From: Bosea sp. PAMC 26642
GTDB lineage: Bacteria; Pseudomonadota; Alphaproteobacteria; Rhizobiales; Beijerinckiaceae
Direction: 5' to 3'
NCBI RefSeq assembly: GCF_001562255.1
Contig: NZ_CP014301.1
Span: 4,929,501-4,993,500 of the forward strand
Length of the DNA: 64,000 nt
Below the pieces are notes generated by a model, which saw only the letters and a program-made list of their open reading frames with translations, searched no databases and had not been told where the DNA came from. Position 1 is the stretch's first letter. Each line of letters opens with the position of its first letter. Both the position numbers and the translations under genes were made by a program. Of this stretch, positions 59,905 through 64,000 are shown in pieces.

Positions 59905-60414
59905 ATCCTCCGGCGCCTCGGCGTCGGCGCCAGGCGCGGAGAATACGCGGGCCAACCCCACTCGCAAGGGGAGTTGCGCATCAAGATCGACCGACGTTGC
60001 GCGAATAGGACGGAGGGCCCCTTTCTCTCGCCAGGTTGCGGCGGACCTGCACCCAAGATCCAGCGGAATACTCGTCAGTGGCGAGAGGCCTCCGCTAGCG
60101 GCGGCACCCCTGGCTCGAATTTCTGCAAGCCCCATTGCGGTGTCGGATCATTGGCAAGCGTTCGCATACATCCTCTGCCAAGGGTCAGCGAACGAACGCA
60201 CCTTAAAACAAAGACATTGGGTTCCATCGCGCCAAGAGCAGAAGCTAAGCGCCTGCCAAAAACCGGACTATACGTCGCGATTATCCGTTCCAGTTGCTGA
60301 TGTCGGTCGCGCTCACGTGGTCGAGATCGAAGCCGTTAACGACCTCAACGGCCTGAGCCTGCCTCAATGCTGGGCCGCCTGCCGGCCGCATCCAGCGGGT
60401 ATGCTGCTTATATC
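59905..60414. other. Intergenic region without a supported gene
   Basis: About 500 bases. Frames on both strands continue through parts of it but lack starts with ribosome binding sites and protein-like composition. GC content falls toward the right end. Confidence 0.45.
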
Positions 60415-60723
60415 TTAGAATACCGGCTCGCTATCATCGTAGAGTTGTTGAGCCAAGACGGCGTATCCATCAAGAGCAGTAATAAGCGTTTTTTCGTCAC
60501 ATTTGGTAGACAACAGCTCCAATTTTCGTGGAATGCTTTTCGAAAGCGCTTGATCTAGAATTCCTAAATACTCATGGAGAACAAGGGTTTTCCTGATCGT
60601 CGCGTCCCAAGCCTGACAGGCGGTTAGCGTCTTGACCGGCGAAGGCTGCGCTGCCGTTTGATTTAAGCTTAACGCATTCAAAACAACAATGCTAACAGCC
60701 GTAGAAATGTGTAACCAATGCAT
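60415..60723 (-). CDS. Small exported hypothetical protein
   Basis: A 102-residue protein with a very good Shine-Dalgarno (AGGAGG, 7 bases before the ATG at 60723). The N-terminus is a signal peptide (HISTAVSIVVLNALSL, cleavage near TAAQP). The mature part has two Cys (LTACQAWD, LSTKCDEK), likely a disulfide, and is helical. Base composition is clearly more AT-rich than the neighbours, which suggests foreign origin. Function unknown. Confidence 0.68.
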   Translation of the reverse strand: MHWLHISTAVSIVVLNALSLNQTAAQPSPVKTLTACQAWDATIRKTLVLHEYLGILDQALSKSIPRKLELLSTKCDEKTLITALDGYAVLAQQLYDDSEPVF

Positions 60724-60871
60724 GTTGACCTCCTAGGTATTGAAGGAGGCTATAAGGCTTTCGCGCGCACGGTCTGTCGTCATCCCATCGGGTGACGCAA
60801 TCGCTTTGTGTGCCCCGCCCAGCACGTCTCGCATCCCAATCCCCATTTCTGGAACTCAAAGCATAGAAATA

Positions 60872-61081
60872 TCACTGCTTTATGGTCCGACCGCTCAGAA
60901 ATAACATTCGAAGATTTATTGGTAATAGAATTACATGAAGCACAAGCACCGGAGCGTAGACACCAATCCACGCGTAGAGAATAAAGAGGCAATTCGCCAT
61001 AACGGCCCAGGAACGGAGCCTGCGAATATCGGTCTGACAGAACGTCGCCAGGGTTGCGGCCGCCGCCAGGAAGCCAATCAT
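60872..61081 (-). CDS. Small inner-membrane protein
   Basis: A 69-residue protein with two or three predicted spans (IGFLAAAATLATFCQTDIRR, WAVMANCLFILYAWIGVYAP, VLVLHVILLPINLRML). The same pattern occurs as small stand-alone membrane proteins and as the N-terminal part of some cyclic-nucleotide-binding proteins. It lacks a strong ribosome binding site. It lies upstream of the small exported gene on the same strand. Confidence 0.6.
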   Translation of the reverse strand: MIGFLAAAATLATFCQTDIRRLRSWAVMANCLFILYAWIGVYAPVLVLHVILLPINLRMLFLSGRTIKQ

Positions 61082-61377
61082 GTTCCGTAGGCCGCCATTT
61101 TGTTCGTCCCCGCCGCCGTTCGGGGCTTGAATTTAGTGCGACTCACCAAGCGAGCACATCACCCGATTGGGTGACGACGCACCTGATTTGCAGGCTTAAA
61201 TCGCCGGGCTGGCTCATATCATGCATAGGCTGTGCAGTGCCGCACGCCTCGTCGGTCATCCAGACGTCGCTGACCATGCGAATACTATGCTGCGCCGACG
61301 TTGTCCGGCGTGCTTATGCCCAATCGTAATTTTGCTTGAAGCGTTCCAATCAAACTCGATTTCATGGAGCGGCGCGT

Positions 61378-62226
61378 ATGAGGGCGGACCGCGAGGACAG
61401 CAGTGCGGCCATCATCGACTTGATCTACGACGCGGCTCTCAGCCCGGAACTCTGGTCCGAAGTGCTGATCAAGATCGCGGACATGACAGGCAGCATGGGC
61501 GGGATCATGTACCAGATGGCACCCTACCGCGGTGAAATTCTCGGCCGTTCATTGGGACGGCTCGATCCCGATTGCAGCAAGCTCTATGAAGAGCGGCATT
61601 TCGCGAACCCGTGGTCCGCTCACATGTTCGTCCAACCTGCGATGGCGCTTGTGCTGTCCGACGAGATTTTGCCGCTCGGCGAACTGGCACAGTCGGAATT
61701 CTACGCCGACGTGCTGGAGCCGCAGGGGATTGTCCATAACTACATGACGCCCTTGATCTCGCGCCCCGATTTAGCGGTAGCCTTCAATATGACCCGCTCG
61801 GTCGGCGAGGGGGTCATGCACGATGACCAGCGTTTCCTCTTGCAACGGTTGATCCCGCATCTTCAGCGGGCCTCCCAGCTCCATCTTCGGGTCGAACAAT
61901 ACGAGGCGCTGCGCGACGCAAGCCTCAAGACACTCGACTTGCTAACAACGGGCGTCGTCATCGTCGATCGTTGGGCCAGCGTACTGTTCGCCAGCCAGAC
62001 GGCAATCCGTAGCGCGCAGATGCACGGGCTGGTGTTGCGCGACCGCACCGTGTCGGCGTCTCCACAGCCCTTTGGTGCCCAGTTAAGACAGTTGATCCAG
62101 AGAGCGATCAATGGCGGATCGGGCGGCGCGATGGCGCTTGTGCAGGGCGGTGACAAAACCATCCATTGGAGCGCCGCCGTTTGTGGTCGCGCGGGCGGCG
62201 TAAAAGTCGGCCACTGGATAGGCTGA
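61378..62226 (+). pseudogene. LuxR-type regulator truncated by an IS21-family insertion (DNA-binding domain lost)
   Basis: The ATG at 61378 (GGAG upstream) opens a 282-residue frame. It has the sensory-domain organisation of LuxR-type regulators in this order: an N-terminal AALSPELWSEVLIKIADMTG segment, then a PAS-like part (ALRDASLKTLDLLTTGVVIV). Native likeness stops near WSAAVCGRAGG (about 62195). The last residues and stop come from the left end of the IS21 element, before any GerE helix-turn-helix could be encoded. It can no longer bind DNA by itself. The architecture resembles the LuxR-type gene at 34919. Confidence 0.7.
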
Positions 62227-62247
62227 TCCCTTTTGGGGTTGGCGGGG

Positions 62248-63747
62248 ATGTTCGCTGTGGAGGTCTACGCGGCGGTTCGTGATTTTGTTTTCATTCAGGG
62301 GAAGAGCCGTCGCGAGGCGGCGCGTGTTTTTGGTCTGAGCCGCGAGACGATCGCAAAGATGTGCCGGTTTTCGCTGCCGCCGGGGTACACGCGAACGAAG
62401 CCTGCCGAGAAGCCGAAGCTCGGCCCGCTACTGCCGGTGATCGACGCGATCCTGGAGGCTGACCGGGGCGCGCCGGTGAAGCAGCGCCACACGGCGAAGC
62501 GGATCTTCGAGCGCTTGCGCGACGATCATGGCTTTGCTGGCGGCTACACCGTGGTGAAGGATTATGTGCGGGTCGGCCGGGCGCGAGGGCGCGAGACCTT
62601 CGTGCCGCTGGCGCATCCGCCCGGGCACGCTCAGGTCGATTTCGGCGAGGCGATCGCCGTGATCGGCGGGGTCCGGCAGAAGATCCATTTCTTTTGCATG
62701 GACCTTCCGCAGTCGGATGCCTGCTTCGTGAAGGCCTATCCCCGCGAGACAACGGAAGCGTTCCTGGACGGGCACGTCTCGGCGTTTTGCTTCTTCGATG
62801 GGGTGCCGCTGTCGATCCTGTACGACAACACGCGCATCGCGGTGGCGAAGATCTGCGGCGACGGCAAGCGCGAGCGAACTCGCGCCTTCACCGAACTGGT
62901 CAGCCATTACCTGTTCCGGGACCGCTTCGGCCGTCCCGGCAAGGGCAACGACAAGGGCAAGGTCGAGGGGCTGGTGAAGTACGCCCGCTCGAACTTCATG
63001 ACGCCGATCCCGGTGGTGGCGAGCTTCGAGGCGCTGAACGCCAGACTGGCCGAGCAATGCCGCCTCCGGCAGGGCGAACGCGCCGGACGGCATGCCGGGA
63101 CGATCGGGGAACGGCTTGTCGCCGATCTGGCGGGGTTGCGCGACCTGCCGGCCGTGCCGCTGGAACCGTGCGAGAAGCGCAGCGGCCGGGTCTCATCGAC
63201 CGCATTGGTCCGCTACCGCTCCAACGATTACTCGGTGCCGACCGCTTATGGCTTCCAGGACGTCATGGTGAAGGGCTTCGTCGACGCGGTCGTGATCCTG
63301 TGCCGCGGGGCCGAGATTGCCCGTCACCCGCGCTGCTACGGCGAAGGCGTGTTCGTCTCCAACCCGCTGCATTATCTCGCTCTGATCGAGACCAAGCCCA
63401 ATGCACTCGACCAGGCGGCGGCGCTGCAAGACTGGGCTCTGCCCGAGGTCTTCCAGCATCTGCGCCATCTGCTGGAGGCGCGTATGGGCAATCGCGGCAA
63501 GCGCGAGTTCATCCAGGTGCTGCGGCTGCTGGAGGCGTTGCCGCTTGAGGTCGTGACGTTCGCCGTGACCGAGGCGATCACGCTCGGCGCCATCGGCTTC
63601 GACGCGGTCAAGCTGATCGCGCTGGCGCGGATCGAGCGCAGGCCAGCTCGTCTCGACCTGTCGGCCTATCCTCATCTGCCCAGGACGACGGTGAGGACGA
63701 CCTCGGCTGCCGACTATGCCGTGCTCCTGCCGGAGGAAGCGGCATGA
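62248..63747 (+). CDS. istA: IS21-family transposase IstA
   Basis: DDE transposase of 499 residues from the ATG at 62248 (GGCGGGG upstream; a GTT-GGC-type extension from 62233 is possible). The N-terminal helix-turn-helix reads SRREAARVFGLSRETIAKM. The catalytic core has Asp in HAQVDFGEAIAVIGG, Asp in LSILYDNTRIAV and Glu in GKGNDKGKVEGLVKYARS. It looks intact and works with IstB. Confidence 0.93.
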   Translation: MFAVEVYAAVRDFVFIQGKSRREAARVFGLSRETIAKMCRFSLPPGYTRTKPAEKPKLGPLLPVIDAILEADRGAPVKQRHTAKRIFERLRDDHGFAGGYTVVKDYVRVGRARGRETFVPLAHPPGHAQVDFGEAIAVIGGVRQKIHFFCMDLPQSDACFVKAYPRETTEAFLDGHVSAFCFFDGVPLSILYDNTRIAVAKICGDGKRERTRAFTELVSHYLFRDRFGRPGKGNDKGKVEGLVKYARSNFMTPIPVVASFEALNARLAEQCRLRQGERAGRHAGTIGERLVADLAGLRDLPAVPLEPCEKRSGRVSSTALVRYRSNDYSVPTAYGFQDVMVKGFVDAVVILCRGAEIARHPRCYGEGVFVSNPLHYLALIETKPNALDQAAALQDWALPEVFQHLRHLLEARMGNRGKREFIQVLRLLEALPLEVVTFAVTEAITLGAIGFDAVKLIALARIERRPARLDLSAYPHLPRTTVRTTSAADYAVLLPEEAA

Positions 63748-64000
63748 CCGGCACCACCAGCGACGCGATGCCAACGGGAACGACCAGCAGCACGCCCCAG
63801 GTCCTCCTGGCCCACCATCTCAAGCAGCTCAAACTGCCGACGGTGCTGCGCGAGTATGACAAGGTTGCCCGCGAATGCGCGCGTGATGGTGTCGATCATC
63901 CCCGCTATCTGCTGCGCCTGATCGAGCTCGAACTCCTTGATCGCGAGCGCCGCACGGTCGAGCGGCGCATCCGGGCAGCGCGGTTCCCGGCGGTGAAGAG
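63744..64000 (+). CDS. istB: IS21-family helper ATPase IstB, N-terminal part (3' end outside window)
   Basis: The ATG at 63744 overlaps the istA stop (ATGA), the usual translational coupling. The visible 85 residues include LLAHHLKQLKLPTVLREYDK and LLRLIELELLDRERRTVERR, the N-terminal region of IstB before its AAA+ ATPase domain. The Walker motifs lie beyond the window. Confidence 0.92.
   Translation, partial: MTGTTSDAMPTGTTSSTPQVLLAHHLKQLKLPTVLREYDKVARECARDGVDHPRYLLRLIELELLDRERRTVERRIRAARFPAVK

Larger units (their letters stand above)
62190..64000 (+). mobile_element. IS21-family insertion sequence (left part; continues beyond window)
   Basis: It carries istA and the start of istB in the usual overlapping order. 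The left end lies close to 62190-62200 (GCGTAAAAGTCGGCCACT), where the truncated LuxR-like frame loses its likeness. The right end is outside the window, so terminal repeats and target duplication cannot be checked. Confidence 0.8.

Overview
The window is GC-rich DNA with the gene style of an alphaproteobacterium of the order Hyphomicrobiales (Rhizobiales). It carries many peptide and sugar ABC importers, GcvA-like and other LysR regulators, a DUF6894-type small protein, and IS3, IS21 and IS481 elements. A Bosea- or Methylobacterium-like host would fit, but the genus is a guess from gene content only. No rRNA, tRNA or CRISPR array was seen.

Layout. (1) 1-7.4 kb: one operon for a peptide/nickel-family ABC importer (binding protein, two permeases, two ATPases) with two amidohydrolases between permease and ATPase genes, closed by a terminator that overlaps the last stop codon. 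(2) 7.6-15.8 kb: scattered metabolic and regulatory genes. These are an orphan molybdenum hydroxylase large subunit, a TIM-barrel protein followed in the same frame by a cupin without a start codon, a PRISE-type reductase divergent from an HxlR regulator, a TetR remnant abutting a LysR gene, and another LysR gene. (3) 15.8-23.8 kb: a second peptide-type importer operon with a fused permease-ATPase, a DAO-type oxidoreductase and an M14-family deacylase. It diverges from a LysR regulator across a clear dyad. (4) 23.9-26.3 kb: an ankyrin protein and a hydrolase remnant cut by an IS481-type element inserted at CTAG. (5) 26.3-34.0 kb: a sugar or polyol cassette with DeoR regulator, PfkB kinase, class II aldolase-like enzyme, binding protein, two permeases and an SDR, but no ATPase.

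(6) 34.0-57.5 kb holds the most striking locus: a LuxR-type regulator behind an AT-rich promoter region, a type I secretion ABC exporter, an HlyD-type adaptor, and a 17.8-kb gene for a 5,926-residue protein. That protein is built from many carbohydrate-binding-like, cadherin/Ig-like and Calx-beta-like domains around a sugar-dehydrogenase-type beta-propeller. It has recent internal duplications and no obvious RTX nonapeptides. (7) 57.6-64 kb: a decayed IS3 element, several small unknown genes, a LuxR-like gene that lost its DNA-binding domain to an IS21-family insertion, and istA plus the start of istB.

How the parts may work together: the two peptide-importer operons pair uptake with hydrolases or oxidases acting on C-N bonds, and the sugar cassette pairs uptake with phosphorylation and aldol cleavage. 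The type I locus probably exports its giant neighbour to the surface or medium. Mobile elements cluster on both sides of the 34-57 kb locus, suggesting a plastic accessory region.
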